Shown piece by piece: positions 8,425 through 16,826 of a DNA stretch of 48,228 nucleotides. The stretch is taken from the NCBI GenBank assembly GCA_049318625.1, contig JBMOGA010000026.1, forward strand, positions 1 to 48,228, read 5' to 3'. This DNA is from JBMOGA01 sp049318625 (lineage in GTDB: Bacteria > Pseudomonadota > Alphaproteobacteria > Rhizobiales > Hyphomicrobiaceae). The position numbers were made by a program, and so were the translations under genes. The notes beneath the pieces are model-generated. The model was given only the letters and a program-made list of their open reading frames with translations, ran no database searches and was not told the DNA's origin. Positions within the stretch are counted from its first letter, which is position 1. Each line of letters starts with the position of its first letter.

Positions 8425-8696
8425 GCCTTCTCCCGATCGCAACGGCGGACACCCTCGAGTTCCACGTTACCCCTTTTTTCTGGGATGGAGCCATTATCGC
8501 ACGGGCGCGCTAAGGTCCGCGAGGCCGGTGGCGAAAAGCGCAGTGACGGCCACACGCGAGAGGCCCGACGTATCGGGCCCAGGCACCAGCCTCCGTACCG
8601 GTCTGATCACTGAGAGAACGACGGTTCGATCCGAGGCGACGAGCGCTGGCCTGACGACGTGAGAAAATTGAAGCGTGAACCAACCAACCCACAACT

Positions 8697-8732
8697 GCAG
8701 ATCCGGAAATGACTCATACAATTTGGATCTGC
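8697..8732. repeat. 36-base imperfect inverted repeat
   Basis: GCAGATCC (8697-8704) is the exact reverse complement of GGATCTGC (8725-8732). Inside them AAAT (8707-8710) pairs with ATTT (8721-8724), leaving a GG bulge on one side and a ten-base loop containing TGACTCA. It could be an RNA hairpin or a protein-binding operator. It lies about 270 bases from the NTF2-like gene start and 370 from the H-NS start. Confidence 0.45.
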
Positions 8733-8911
8733 TTGCCCCCGAGAGAACGGACGCTCCGGCGCACGAACGGCTTGCACCGTGTCAAGAAATTCATTCGCGC
8801 ATTCCCAGCTCCGTTGGCGCCGGCCACTGAGGGCGCGCGCGACACTTTCGAGAGCCGCGCCGAAACTCCGGAATGCGCGCGCCACGCGAAGCCGTCACAG
8901 ACCGCAACCTC

Positions 8912-8956
8912 GGTCAGGACCATGCCCCACCCTCCCCCGCCCTGACCGGCCTTTTT
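8912..8956 (+). terminator. Terminator-like stem with T run in the H-NS upstream region
   Basis: GGTCAGG (8912-8918) pairs with CCTGACC (8941-8947), and GGCC then TTTTT (8952-8956) and further pyrimidines follow. The 22-base loop is long for an intrinsic terminator. If real, it would end a rightward transcript that starts within the otherwise geneless region. Confidence 0.3.
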
Positions 8957-9104
8957 CTCTTTCCCGGCCGCAGTTGACGGGACCCAATTCGGGCAATTCG
9001 CCGCACGTTTACCGGTTATCATTGATTTACCGACAATTCTCCTGTTGTTTCCGGACCACGCCCACTTAAACGGGCGATCCCCTTCCTATCTTGGAGCAAT
9101 ACTC

Positions 9105-9428
9105 ATGGCCCGCATCAACGGCCTCGACAAACTGTCCTATGCCGATCTGGCCGAACTCAAGACCCGCGTCGAAGCCGCGATGGCCGCCCGCAAGGCTGCC
9201 GACGCCCACGCGGTGAAGCTGCAAATGCAGGAACTTGCAGCCGCCTCGGGCTTTTCGGTCAGCGAACTGTTCGGCGACAAGCGCAGCGCCCGCAAGGGTG
9301 CGGCATCGGCCGTCAAGTATCGCAATCCCAAGGATCCGACGCAGACCTGGACCGGCCGTGGCCGCAAGCCGAACTGGCTGGTCGAAGCCACCCGCAAGGG
9401 TGCGAAGCTCGAGAGCTTCGAGGCCTGA
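9105..9428 (+). CDS. H-NS family nucleoid protein (HvrA-like)
   Basis: The 107-residue DNA-binding protein has an N-terminal coiled-coil oligomerisation region (about 7-47, SYADLAELKTRVEAAMAARK...), a short linker and the C-terminal H-NS domain KYRNPKDPTQTWTGRGRKPN. The TGRGRKPNWL core (83-92) is the AT-hook-like loop that enters the minor groove of AT-rich DNA. In alphaproteobacteria the family includes HvrA, a regulator of photosynthesis and nitrogen-fixation genes; elsewhere it silences acquired DNA. The ATG at 9105 has TTGGAGCAA upstream, and the preceding in-frame ATG at 9045 has no such site. It is monocistronic and faces the amidase operon. Confidence 0.88.
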   Translation: MARINGLDKLSYADLAELKTRVEAAMAARKAADAHAVKLQMQELAAASGFSVSELFGDKRSARKGAASAVKYRNPKDPTQTWTGRGRKPNWLVEATRKGAKLESFEA

Positions 9429-9448
9429 ACGGACGTCCTGTTCGCCAC

Positions 9449-9474
9449 GACGGGGTGGCACCCGCCGCCCCGTC
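9449..9474. terminator. Hairpin between convergent H-NS and amidase genes
   Basis: GACGGGG (9449-9455) pairs perfectly with CCCCGTC (9468-9474) around a 12-base loop. It lies 20 bases after the H-NS stop and before the end of the leftward amidase operon. There is no T run, so it is a weak terminator candidate, possibly acting for both directions. Confidence 0.35.
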
Positions 9475-9592
9475 TGAATTGCAGCCCCTCGAGCGGGCCG
9501 CCAGAGCCGAAGCCGGCCGGCTGGCGCCCCGGTATCGGGCTGTGCGCGCCATCACCATGGCTGCCGATCTCGTATAGCGTCGAGAACGGCTG

Positions 9593-10810
9593 TCACCCAC
9601 CCGCCCGCTGCCAGACCTGGGTCGCCAGTCCCAGCAGCGCGCCGTCACTGCCGCGCACGCCGCCGATCGATAGCCCGAGCGGCAACCCGTCGAGCGTCGC
9701 CAGCGGCAAGCTGATCTGCGGCAGTTCGTTGAGACCAGCGATGCACAGCAGACGCATCGCCTGCTCGCGGTATTCGACCTCGATCTTGTCGACCGGACTG
9801 CCCCGCAGCGGCGCCACGCGCGGCGATGTCGGCAGACACAGCACGTCCCCCGGCTCCAGCAGACCATCCAGCCGACGGCGGATCGCCCCCCGGACAGCCT
9901 TGGCGCGCGCGACCGTACCGGCATTCAGCGCCGAGGCCCACTCCAATCGCTCCTTGATGCCAGGACCGAGCGCCGGCTTTCTCTCCGTCAGCCACGCCCC
10001 ATGGTTGCCCCAGACCTCCGAGGCCTGAATGGTCTTGAACACCTCGAACCACTCGGCCAGCATCGAGCCGCTGATGTCGACCTCGACGACCTCCGGCAGC
10101 AGCGCGCTCAATGTGTCGATCCCCGGCTGCAGCGCATCCCGCACCGGGGCGCCGACCAGCGCGAACGCATCCGTGAGCTTCACCAGCCGGCGCGGCGGCA
10201 CCACCACGGTGTCGGCGCCGAGCAGCACACCGCCGACCCGCGCCAGCACCGCCGGATCGCGCGCGAACCAACCCGCGACATCGAAGCTCGGCCCGAATGG
10301 AATGACGCCTTCCAGCGTAACGCGGCCGTGGGTCGGGCGTATGCCAAAGATCCCGCAGTAGCTCGCCGGGATGCGCACCGATCCCCCGCAATCGGTGCCG
10401 AGCGCGAAATCGACGAGCCCCCCAGCTACAGCCGCGGCCGACCCGTTCGACGAGCCACCGGGAATGCGACCCGGTGCATTGACGTTGACGGGTGTTCCAA
10501 AGTGCACGTTCTCGCCAGTCAGGCTGTAGCACAGCTCGTCGCAGTGGCTCTTCGCGACGAGCCGCGCGCCGGCCGCCAGCAGCGACTCCCCCGCGCGCGA
10601 CGTCACCGTCGGCACCGGCTGCGTCGCCAGCCAGTCCGGTTGCCCGAACCCCGTGGGGACGCCCGCGATGTGGAAGCAGTCCTTGACCGCGAACGTCAGG
10701 CCAGCCAGCGGACCATCCGCCGCCCCGTCGCGCGCCGCGTGATTGGTCCTGCAGAATGCGCCGAGCGGATCGTTCGGCGGGCTCCAAGTCTCGAGACCCT
10801 GATCGCTCAT
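9593..10810 (-). CDS. Amidase signature family hydrolase
   Basis: The 405-residue enzyme of the amidase signature family hydrolyses a carboxamide to acid and ammonia. The Ser-cisSer-Lys triad is visible: Lys43 in FAVKDCFHIAG, Ser120-Ser121 in PGGSSNGSAAAVAGG, and nucleophile Ser144 in GTDCGGSVRIPAS. The overall pattern (FAVKDxFxxxG, GGSVRIPASYCGIFGIRPTHG) resembles AMI1-like indole-acetamide amidases, but the substrate cannot be read from sequence. It is the last gene of the leftward operon. Its ATG overlaps the stop of the amidohydrolase by four bases (ATGA), so the two are translationally coupled and presumably act on the same pathway, with the amidohydrolase opening or deaminating the compound and the amidase releasing more nitrogen. 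Confidence 0.85.
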   Translation of the reverse strand: MSDQGLETWSPPNDPLGAFCRTNHAARDGAADGPLAGLTFAVKDCFHIAGVPTGFGQPDWLATQPVPTVTSRAGESLLAAGARLVAKSHCDELCYSLTGENVHFGTPVNVNAPGRIPGGSSNGSAAAVAGGLVDFALGTDCGGSVRIPASYCGIFGIRPTHGRVTLEGVIPFGPSFDVAGWFARDPAVLARVGGVLLGADTVVVPPRRLVKLTDAFALVGAPVRDALQPGIDTLSALLPEVVEVDISGSMLAEWFEVFKTIQASEVWGNHGAWLTERKPALGPGIKERLEWASALNAGTVARAKAVRGAIRRRLDGLLEPGDVLCLPTSPRVAPLRGSPVDKIEVEYREQAMRLLCIAGLNELPQISLPLATLDGLPLGLSIGGVRGSDGALLGLATQVWQRAGG

Positions 10811-12048
10811 GCGCCCATCCCCCGTGCCGGCCGGTGCAGTTCCGGCCGGTGCCGCGTCATCACACGCCGCCCCCGCTTGAATGCGTACAGAACCGGCGCA
10901 AGCTCGGCCACGGCTTGCTCAGGACTCTGCGCATCGATCACCACCAGATCCGCCGACTTCCCAGCCTCCAATCCGTAGTCCTTGAGATTGAGCAGACGCG
11001 ACGACCGGCTGGTGACCATCTCGAAACACGCCCGCGTATCCGCCCGCGAGCCGACCTGACAGATGTTGGCGTAGACGTTGGCCATCCGGATCAGCGAGCA
11101 GTCACCGAACGGCGTGAACGGGTTCAGCACGTTGTTGGTGGACAGCGAGCAGTTGACGCCGTGGTGCAGCAGCTTGTGGGCATGAGTCACGCCCCGCATG
11201 GCACTGTGCGTCTGATGCCGGCCCATCAGGTAAAGGTCGGTCGAAGGCAGCACGGTCAGCGCAACGCCGGCATCCGCCATCCGCTTCGCGCACCGCTCGA
11301 ACAGCTCCGGCGGCGCCGCCGAAAGCTTGGTCACATGGCCGATGGCGACACGGCCGCCGTAGCCGAACTTCTCCGCCAGCTCGCAGACGTAGAGCAGATC
11401 CGGATTGTCCGGATCGGGCGAGAAGTCGAGGTGCATATCGATGTCGTAGTCGAACGTGCGCGCCATCTCGAACACGCGATCGATCTGCCCATGCGGGTGG
11501 CTGTCGGTATAGGGCGCCGCGCCCACCACCGTGCCGCCGGCCTGCAGCGCCGCCATCATGAGTTCATCGGTTCCGGGATTGTTGAGCAGTCCCTCCTGCG
11601 GAAAGATGCACACCTGGATGTCGATGGCCCACTTGTACTCGTCGATCAGCGCCCGCACGCCCTCGAGCCCCCGCAGGCCGATGCCGGGATCCACTTCGAG
11701 GTGGGTCCGCATATGCGTCGTGCCGTGAAGGAGGGACTTCTCCAACGTGCGCTTGGCGCGGGTGTAGACATCCTCGGGCGTGAAGGCCCGCTTCTGTTTG
11801 GCGACTTCCCCGATCGCCTCCTCGAGATCCCCCTTCTCGGCTTTGCAGCGATCGAGGATGTTCGACTTGTCGAGATGGATGTGTGTCTCGATCAGCCCGG
11901 GCGCAACCAGCAAGCCACCGAGATCGATCGTCTCCCCGTCGGCGGCGAGAGCGGGCGCGACCGCCGCGATCTTGCCGGCCGCTATGGCGATATCCTGCAG
12001 CCGATCCTCGGCGCCGAGCACCCGGGCATTTCTCAGAATCAGATCCAT
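10807..12048 (-). CDS. Amidohydrolase, cytosine deaminase / AtzC-like
   Basis: The 413-residue metal-dependent hydrolase of the amidohydrolase superfamily belongs to the CodA/AtzC branch, which removes amino or alkylamino groups from pyrimidine or triazine rings. Evidence includes the metal-binding motif THIHLDKSN (His56, His58, and the Asp60-Lys61 typical of this branch). HMRTHLEVDP, DMHLDFSPDPDN and IAIGHVT-like segments follow, and ADLVVIDA closes the beta-sandwich. GAGGAGG precedes the ATG. It starts 27 bases after the LivMGF fusion gene and overlaps the amidase gene, so it is part of the liv-amidase operon. The substrate is probably a cyclic or N-substituted amine or amide imported by that transporter; cytosine itself is only one option. 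Confidence 0.82.
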   Translation of the reverse strand: MDLILRNARVLGAEDRLQDIAIAAGKIAAVAPALAADGETIDLGGLLVAPGLIETHIHLDKSNILDRCKAEKGDLEEAIGEVAKQKRAFTPEDVYTRAKRTLEKSLLHGTTHMRTHLEVDPGIGLRGLEGVRALIDEYKWAIDIQVCIFPQEGLLNNPGTDELMMAALQAGGTVVGAAPYTDSHPHGQIDRVFEMARTFDYDIDMHLDFSPDPDNPDLLYVCELAEKFGYGGRVAIGHVTKLSAAPPELFERCAKRMADAGVALTVLPSTDLYLMGRHQTHSAMRGVTHAHKLLHHGVNCSLSTNNVLNPFTPFGDCSLIRMANVYANICQVGSRADTRACFEMVTSRSSRLLNLKDYGLEAGKSADLVVIDAQSPEQAVAELAPVLYAFKRGRRVMTRHRPELHRPARGMGA

Positions 12049-12075
12049 CGACAGCCTCCTCAGTCCGTTCGGCCC

Positions 12076-14562
12076 CTATCCAACCGTCAACTCCTGCACC
12101 CCGAGATAGGCGCGGGCGAGTTCGGCATTGCCGGCGATCTCCGCGGCGGTTCCCTGCGCCACGATGCGCCCGGCGCCGAGCACATAGGCGCGGTCGACCA
12201 CACTGAGCGCGAGCACCGCCATCTGGTCCACCAGGAGAATGGTCTGCCCTTCGTCGCGGATCTCGGCGAGCGTGTCATACAGCTGCTCGACCAGCAGCGG
12301 CGCAAGTCCGAGCGACGGTTCGTCGAGAAGCAGCAGCCGCGGGCGCGCCATCAATCCGCGCGCGATCGCCAGCATCTGCTGCTCACCGCCGGACAGCAGA
12401 CCCGCGCGCTGCCCCCTGCGCTCGGCGAGCCTGGGAAAACGGTGCAGCAATTCCTCGATCCGCGCTTCCCGATCGGCCGTCGGCCGCGCGAACGCGCCGA
12501 GCCGCAGATTGTCGACGACGCTCAACTCCGGGAAAACCTGCCGGCCCTCCGGAACCAGCACCAGTCCGGAGGCCGCGATCGCGCTGCTCGGCCGGCTCGT
12601 CATGTCGGCGCCGTCGAAGACGATGTGACCCGCGGTCGGGCGCACCAGACCGGTCAGCGCGCGCATCAGCGTCGTCTTGCCCGCGCCATTCGCCCCGAGC
12701 ACCGCGACCATCTCGCCCTGACGGACCTCGAGCGACAGACCCTCCAGAACACCGATCGATCCGTATCCGGCCGCAAGACGGTCGATCGACAGTAGCGCGG
12801 GGCCGACCACGAGGGGCCCCGCGCGTCGACGCTCCACGCCGTGCCCATCACCGAGATAGGCCGCCCGCACCAGCGGATCGTGCTTGATGTCGTCCGGCCC
12901 ACCCTCGGCAATCTTGCGCCCCGCATCGAGGACGACGATGTGCGCCGATACCGCCATCACCAGATCCATGTCGTGCTCGACAAGAACCACCCCGACCCCG
13001 AGTTCGGCGATCCGCCGCAGCAGATCGGCCAGCCGCGCCGTATCCTCCTCGCCCAGTCCCGCCGCTGGCTCGTCGAGCACCAGGAACCGCGGCGCCAGCG
13101 CCAGAGCCCGCGCCAACTCGACCAGCCGCTTGTCGACGTGCGCCAACGCTCCTGCGGCACGATCGGGATCGCCCGTATACCCGACGAACGCCAGTAGCCC
13201 ATGGGCCAACGCGATCTCTCGCGTGTCGTCACCGGAACCGAGCAAGCCGGCGATCGCCAATCGGCCCGCCCGCAGTCCGACCCGAATGTTGTCGATGACC
13301 GAAAGGCTCGCGAACAATTGCGTCGTCTGATAGGTGCGCGCCACGCCCGCCCGGGCGATTCTGTGCGATGGCATACGCGTCAACTCGCGCTGCCCGAGAC
13401 GCACCGTACCGCTGTCGGCCCCATAGAACCCGCAGACGAGATTGAGCACCGTGCTCTTGCCGGCACCGTTCGGCCCGATCACGCTCGTGATACGCCCGGG
13501 CGCCGCCGCGAAGGTGACGTCCTGGACGGCCTTGACGCCCCCGAACGCGATGGACACGCCATCGATGCGGAGGTCTTCGCCACCCGACTGCTTCAGGAAC
13601 GCCGCCACGTCGGCCACCGCGACCAGCGCCCGCGGCACGACCCGCACCGGCAGTACCGATTCCACGAGGCCGACAATTCCTTCGGGCGCCAGCCGCAGCA
13701 CCAAGAACAGCAGCAAACCGACGAACAGCAGCCGATATTGCGCCAGCGAGGACAATACCTCCGGCAGCAGGATGACGACACAGGCGCCGACCAGCGGGCC
13801 GAGCACGCGCTCGGTGCCACCAACCATCACGACGAGGAGAAACAGGATCGACTGCAGGAACGGAAAGGACTCCGGGCTGATGAAGTTGCTCATCGATGCG
13901 AAGATGCCGCCAGCCAAGCCCGCCGCTGCGGCCGACAGCCCGAAGGCCACGGAGCGTAACACGACCGGACTGAGCCCGACCGATTGCCCAGCGCTCTCGG
14001 CGTCACGAACGGCCCGCATCGCCATGCCCCAGGGGCCCTTGGCCAGCCGCGCGTAGCCGACCGTCAAGGCCAGCGTCAATGCCAGCACGAACAGCGCGAA
14101 ATCCCGCTCGCGGAACTCGTAGCCGAACAGCGACGGAGCCTCGATGCCGAGCAGGCCGTTCCACCCTCCCGTCACGCCCTTCCACTCGGCCGCCCCTTGC
14201 TCCACCACGAAGCCGAAGGCGATGGTGATCATCGCGAGATAGGGGCCCCGCACGCGCAATGCCGGAATGGCCAGCGCCAGGCTCGACACCGCGGCCACCA
14301 CGCCGGCCGCCGGAAGGGCGAGCCAGAAACTCGCTCCGTAGCGCGTCGTCAAGATGCCGACCGTATACGCACCGATCGCATAGAAAGCCGCATGCCCGAG
14401 CGAGATCTGGCCCGAAAGACCGACCAAGACGTTGAGACCTGTCCCCACGATGGCGGTCAAGCCGACCAGCGCGATCACGAACAGTTGGTAGTTGTCGGCC
14501 CTGCCGACGATCCACGACACCACGACGCCGAGAGATACCGCGACGAGCAGTGCGCGGGTCAT
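12076..14562 (-). CDS. LivM-LivG-LivF fusion: ABC permease with two ATPase domains
   Basis: One uninterrupted 828-residue frame joins three subunits of a branched-chain-type ABC importer. Residues 1-305 are a LivM-like permease (GLNVLVGLSGQISLGHAAF at 42-60, GPYLAMITIAFGF at 106-118). Residues 330-575 are a LivG-like ATPase (Walker A GPNGAGKS 363-370, Walker B FLVLDEPAAGL, H-loop VEHDMD). Residues 588-828 are a LivF-like ATPase (Walker A GANGAGKT 623-630, signature LSGGEQQ 723-729, Walker B LLLLDEPSLGL). In the first ATPase the usual LSGGQ is replaced by LAHVDKR (473-479). Linkers of about 25 and 15 residues join the domains, and no internal Met lies at the second junction. The start ATG at 14562 overlaps the livH stop (ATGA). 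Permease-LivG fusions are known; adding LivF is unusual. Confidence 0.9.
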   Translation of the reverse strand: MTRALLVAVSLGVVVSWIVGRADNYQLFVIALVGLTAIVGTGLNVLVGLSGQISLGHAAFYAIGAYTVGILTTRYGASFWLALPAAGVVAAVSSLALAIPALRVRGPYLAMITIAFGFVVEQGAAEWKGVTGGWNGLLGIEAPSLFGYEFRERDFALFVLALTLALTVGYARLAKGPWGMAMRAVRDAESAGQSVGLSPVVLRSVAFGLSAAAAGLAGGIFASMSNFISPESFPFLQSILFLLVVMVGGTERVLGPLVGACVVILLPEVLSSLAQYRLLFVGLLLFLVLRLAPEGIVGLVESVLPVRVVPRALVAVADVAAFLKQSGGEDLRIDGVSIAFGGVKAVQDVTFAAAPGRITSVIGPNGAGKSTVLNLVCGFYGADSGTVRLGQRELTRMPSHRIARAGVARTYQTTQLFASLSVIDNIRVGLRAGRLAIAGLLGSGDDTREIALAHGLLAFVGYTGDPDRAAGALAHVDKRLVELARALALAPRFLVLDEPAAGLGEEDTARLADLLRRIAELGVGVVLVEHDMDLVMAVSAHIVVLDAGRKIAEGGPDDIKHDPLVRAAYLGDGHGVERRRAGPLVVGPALLSIDRLAAGYGSIGVLEGLSLEVRQGEMVAVLGANGAGKTTLMRALTGLVRPTAGHIVFDGADMTSRPSSAIAASGLVLVPEGRQVFPELSVVDNLRLGAFARPTADREARIEELLHRFPRLAERRGQRAGLLSGGEQQMLAIARGLMARPRLLLLDEPSLGLAPLLVEQLYDTLAEIRDEGQTILLVDQMAVLALSVVDRAYVLGAGRIVAQGTAAEIAGNAELARAYLGVQELTVG

Positions 14563-15434
14563 ACCTTTCTGACCTCCATGCGCCCGAACAGCCCGTTCGG
14601 ACGTGCGATCAGTGCGAAAATCACCAGAGAAAACGTGGCGATCTGCGTGTAGGTGGAGCCGGCCAGCGCCGTGATCATCGCCTCCCCGACGCCATACAGA
14701 AGGCCCGCCACGACGACACCCCAGGGACTGCCGATACCGCCCAGCACCGCCACGGCGAACGCCTTGATGCCGAACAGCGTCCCCATGGTCGAGGAGATCG
14801 TGAACAAGGGCGCCACCATGACGCCGGCAACACCCGCCAGCAGCCCCGAGACGGCGAAGGCCCCGATCACCACCCGATCGACGTCGATCCCCATGAGTTT
14901 CGCGGCAGGGGGATTCTGGACCACGGCCAGCAATGCCTTGCCCCACATCGTGGTGCGGAACGCCAAGTGCAGCAGTGCGGCAAGCCCCAAGCCCACCACC
15001 GGAATGAGAAGCTGCAGCGGCTGCAGTTTCAGCCCTGCCAACTCCACGATCGAGGATGTCAGCAAGCCCGCCGGCATGCCGCGAGGATCCTTGCCGAACG
15101 TGAACAGAACCACATTGTCGATGATGATCCCGAGTGCGACCGTCGCCATCAACCAGGCGTTCGACCCCCGCGCGACGAATGGGCGGACCGCGACCCGCTC
15201 CACGAAGGCGCCCCAGGCCATCGCCGCGAGAAGCGCCGCCACCACGGCCACGGCAAGCGGCCACCCCAACGTCACCCACACGGTGAAGCACACCACGGCG
15301 CCGAGCATCATCGTCGAGCCCTGCGCGAAATTCACCGTGCCCGAGACGGCGTAGGTCACGTGGTAGCCGAGCGCCATCAGGCCGTACATGGCCCCGAGCC
15401 CGATCCCCGTGATCAACGCCGTCCAGATCAGCAT
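14559..15434 (-). CDS. livH: Branched-chain-type ABC transporter permease LivH
   Basis: The 291-residue LivH-like permease has about eight membrane helices. Characteristic segments are GLMALGYHVTYAVSGTVNFAQGSTMMLGA near the N-terminus, the central ERVAVRPFV and the AVLGGIGSPWGVVVAGLLYGVGEA motif near the end. It forms the translocation pore with the LivM part of the downstream fusion protein. GGAGG lies nine bases before the ATG. It follows livK by 56 bases and overlaps the fusion gene by four, so stoichiometry is probably fixed by coupling. The family carries amino acids, amides, urea and other small polar molecules; neighbouring hydrolases suggest a nitrogen-rich ligand here. Confidence 0.9.
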   Translation of the reverse strand: MLIWTALITGIGLGAMYGLMALGYHVTYAVSGTVNFAQGSTMMLGAVVCFTVWVTLGWPLAVAVVAALLAAMAWGAFVERVAVRPFVARGSNAWLMATVALGIIIDNVVLFTFGKDPRGMPAGLLTSSIVELAGLKLQPLQLLIPVVGLGLAALLHLAFRTTMWGKALLAVVQNPPAAKLMGIDVDRVVIGAFAVSGLLAGVAGVMVAPLFTISSTMGTLFGIKAFAVAVLGGIGSPWGVVVAGLLYGVGEAMITALAGSTYTQIATFSLVIFALIARPNGLFGRMEVRKV

Positions 15435-15490
15435 GTCGACAAGCCTCCGAGAACGAGGTTGCGGCGCCCAACGCTGCCGAAGGCTGCGCC

Positions 15491-16681
15491 TCAGTTCACC
15501 GGTTCGATCTTGTCCTTCTGATACCGCACCATGATGTAGTCGTCAGGCCCAAGAGCATCGTGGTTACTGGCCGTGAAGGGCTTCGTGTAGGTCTTGATCA
15601 GCCCTGCGAACGGTGTCTTCAGATCCTCGAGCGCCTCGCGGATCTTGTCGGCATCGACCGACCCGGCCTGCGCGATCGCCAGCGCCACCAGATGCATCGC
15701 GTCGTAGGCATTCGCGGTGCCGACTGGCGCAAACACGTCCTCCGGCCCCTTGATCGCCGGGTATTTGGCCTTGAGGCTCGCCAGCACGCGCTCGCCGGTC
15801 GGGTTCAGCTTGCCGAAGAACGAGTATGTCTGGACGAAGTGCGCGTCGCCCGCCGTCGGACCGGCGAGCTCGGGGAATCGGCCGCCCGAAATCCCCCAGT
15901 GCGACACCACCGGCACCGTCCAGCCCATGCGCTCGCGTGACTTCATCATCTGCGCGCCCGGCGGCGTGTTGACGACGAGGATGATCGCATCCGCGCCCTT
16001 TTCCTTGAGCCGCGTCAGCTGTGGCGTCATGTCGACGTCGCTGCTCTCGAACTTCTCGATGCCGACGATTTCGATGCCGGCATTGTCGGCGTCCGCGGCG
16101 ACCAGACCCTTTTCATTGGACTCACCCCACGGGTTGTTGATGAGCATGAGGCCGGCCTTCTTCGCACCGAACTTCTTGGCCGCGTAGTCGAGCAGCTTGA
16201 TGTCGACCAGCACATCCACGGCTGAGACGCGGAAGGCGTAATTGGGTGTCGCGCCGTTGCGCGTCACGCCGGTGCCGGCGGCCCAAACCGCCATGTAAGG
16301 CACATTCTCCTTGTTGATCAGAGGCACGGTCGCCAGCGCGACCGGCGTATCGATGCCACCGAAGATCGCCGCGACCTTCTCCTTCGAGATCAGCTCGCAA
16401 GCCGCGACCAGCCCCTTCGGCGGGCTCGACTCGTCGTCGCGTTGCACCAGTTCGAGTTTGCGCCCGAGCACGCCGCCTTTGGCGTTGATCTCGTCGATGG
16501 CCACGGTCAGACCGCGGGTGATCGCCTCGCCCGACTGCGCCGACGCACCAGACAGCGCAGCGACGTGACCAATCTTGATCGGCTCTTGGGCGCGCGCGCC
16601 AACCCCGCCCGCGGCGAGCGGCACAGCCAGCGCCAGAAGGGCTACGGCGCGACGGGTCAATACTGGCAACAGGATCGGCAT
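15491..16681 (-). CDS. livK: Branched-chain-type ABC substrate-binding protein LivK-like
   Basis: This is a periplasmic ligand-binding protein of the Leu/Ile/Val-binding (Peripla_BP_6) class, 396 residues. A signal peptide (LTRRAVALLALAVPLAAGG, cleavage near GARAQ) precedes the mature start EPIKIGHVAALSGASAQSGE, the typical first strand and loop. Further family blocks are GGIDTPVALATVPLINKENVPYMAVW cut by lobe boundaries, and VAPVGTANAYDAMHLVALA-like C-terminal helices. The ATG at 16681 is chosen because GGAGG lies shortly upstream and the signal peptide starts there; a longer reading frame reaches 16855 but would cover the promoter. It is the first gene of the operon livK-livH-livMGF-amidohydrolase-amidase, behind a sigma-54-like promoter and phased repeats. 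Confidence 0.9.
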   Translation of the reverse strand: MPILLPVLTRRAVALLALAVPLAAGGVGARAQEPIKIGHVAALSGASAQSGEAITRGLTVAIDEINAKGGVLGRKLELVQRDDESSPPKGLVAACELISKEKVAAIFGGIDTPVALATVPLINKENVPYMAVWAAGTGVTRNGATPNYAFRVSAVDVLVDIKLLDYAAKKFGAKKAGLMLINNPWGESNEKGLVAADADNAGIEIVGIEKFESSDVDMTPQLTRLKEKGADAIILVVNTPPGAQMMKSRERMGWTVPVVSHWGISGGRFPELAGPTAGDAHFVQTYSFFGKLNPTGERVLASLKAKYPAIKGPEDVFAPVGTANAYDAMHLVALAIAQAGSVDADKIREALEDLKTPFAGLIKTYTKPFTASNHDALGPDDYIMVRYQKDKIEPVN

Positions 16682-16762
16682 CGGCGAACCTCCACGATGG
16701 CAGGACAAGGGCACTGAGCCCGGATAGGACAGCGGCCTGACGGCGAGCGCCGTCGAGGCTAG

Positions 16763-16777
16763 GCAAGTAACGTGCCG
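16763..16777 (-). promoter_or_regulatory. Sigma-54 (-24/-12) promoter-like sequence before livK
   Basis: On the reverse strand the sequence reads CGGCACGTTACTTGC (16777 down to 16763), matching the RpoN consensus TGGCACGNNNNTTGC except at the first base, with GG and GC ten bases apart. The predicted transcript start near 16751 leaves a leader of about 70 bases before the livK ATG. Three phased boxes lie 50-100 bases further upstream, the usual place for an enhancer-binding protein. Confidence 0.55.
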
Positions 16778-16826
16778 CCAGAAGACCCCGAACCACCCCG
16801 CACACACCCGGGAGGCTCCTGCGTCC

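Larger units (their letters stand above)
8425..9104. other. 680-base intergenic region with inverted repeat and terminator-like element
   Basis: No convincing gene is seen. Frames of 78-102 codons exist on both strands, but they lack ribosome binding sites and family resemblance. The stretch must contain the promoters of the NTF2-like gene (leftward) and of the H-NS gene (rightward). The right end is AT-rich (TTATCATTGATTTACC around 9016-9031), fitting the H-NS promoter. Two structured elements inside it are listed separately. Confidence 0.5.

Noticed and set aside
8709..8945. A 78-codon forward frame inside the 680-base gap
   Set aside because: Its ATG lies within the loop of the inverted repeat, it has no ribosome binding site, and its Pro/Arg-rich translation matches nothing known.
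12076..15471. A continuous 1131-codon reverse frame from 15471 to 12076
   Set aside because: The first 300 codons are an antisense-like, Arg/Gly-rich out-of-frame reading of livH. The real protein starts at the ATG at 14562, where LivM similarity begins and the livH stop overlaps.
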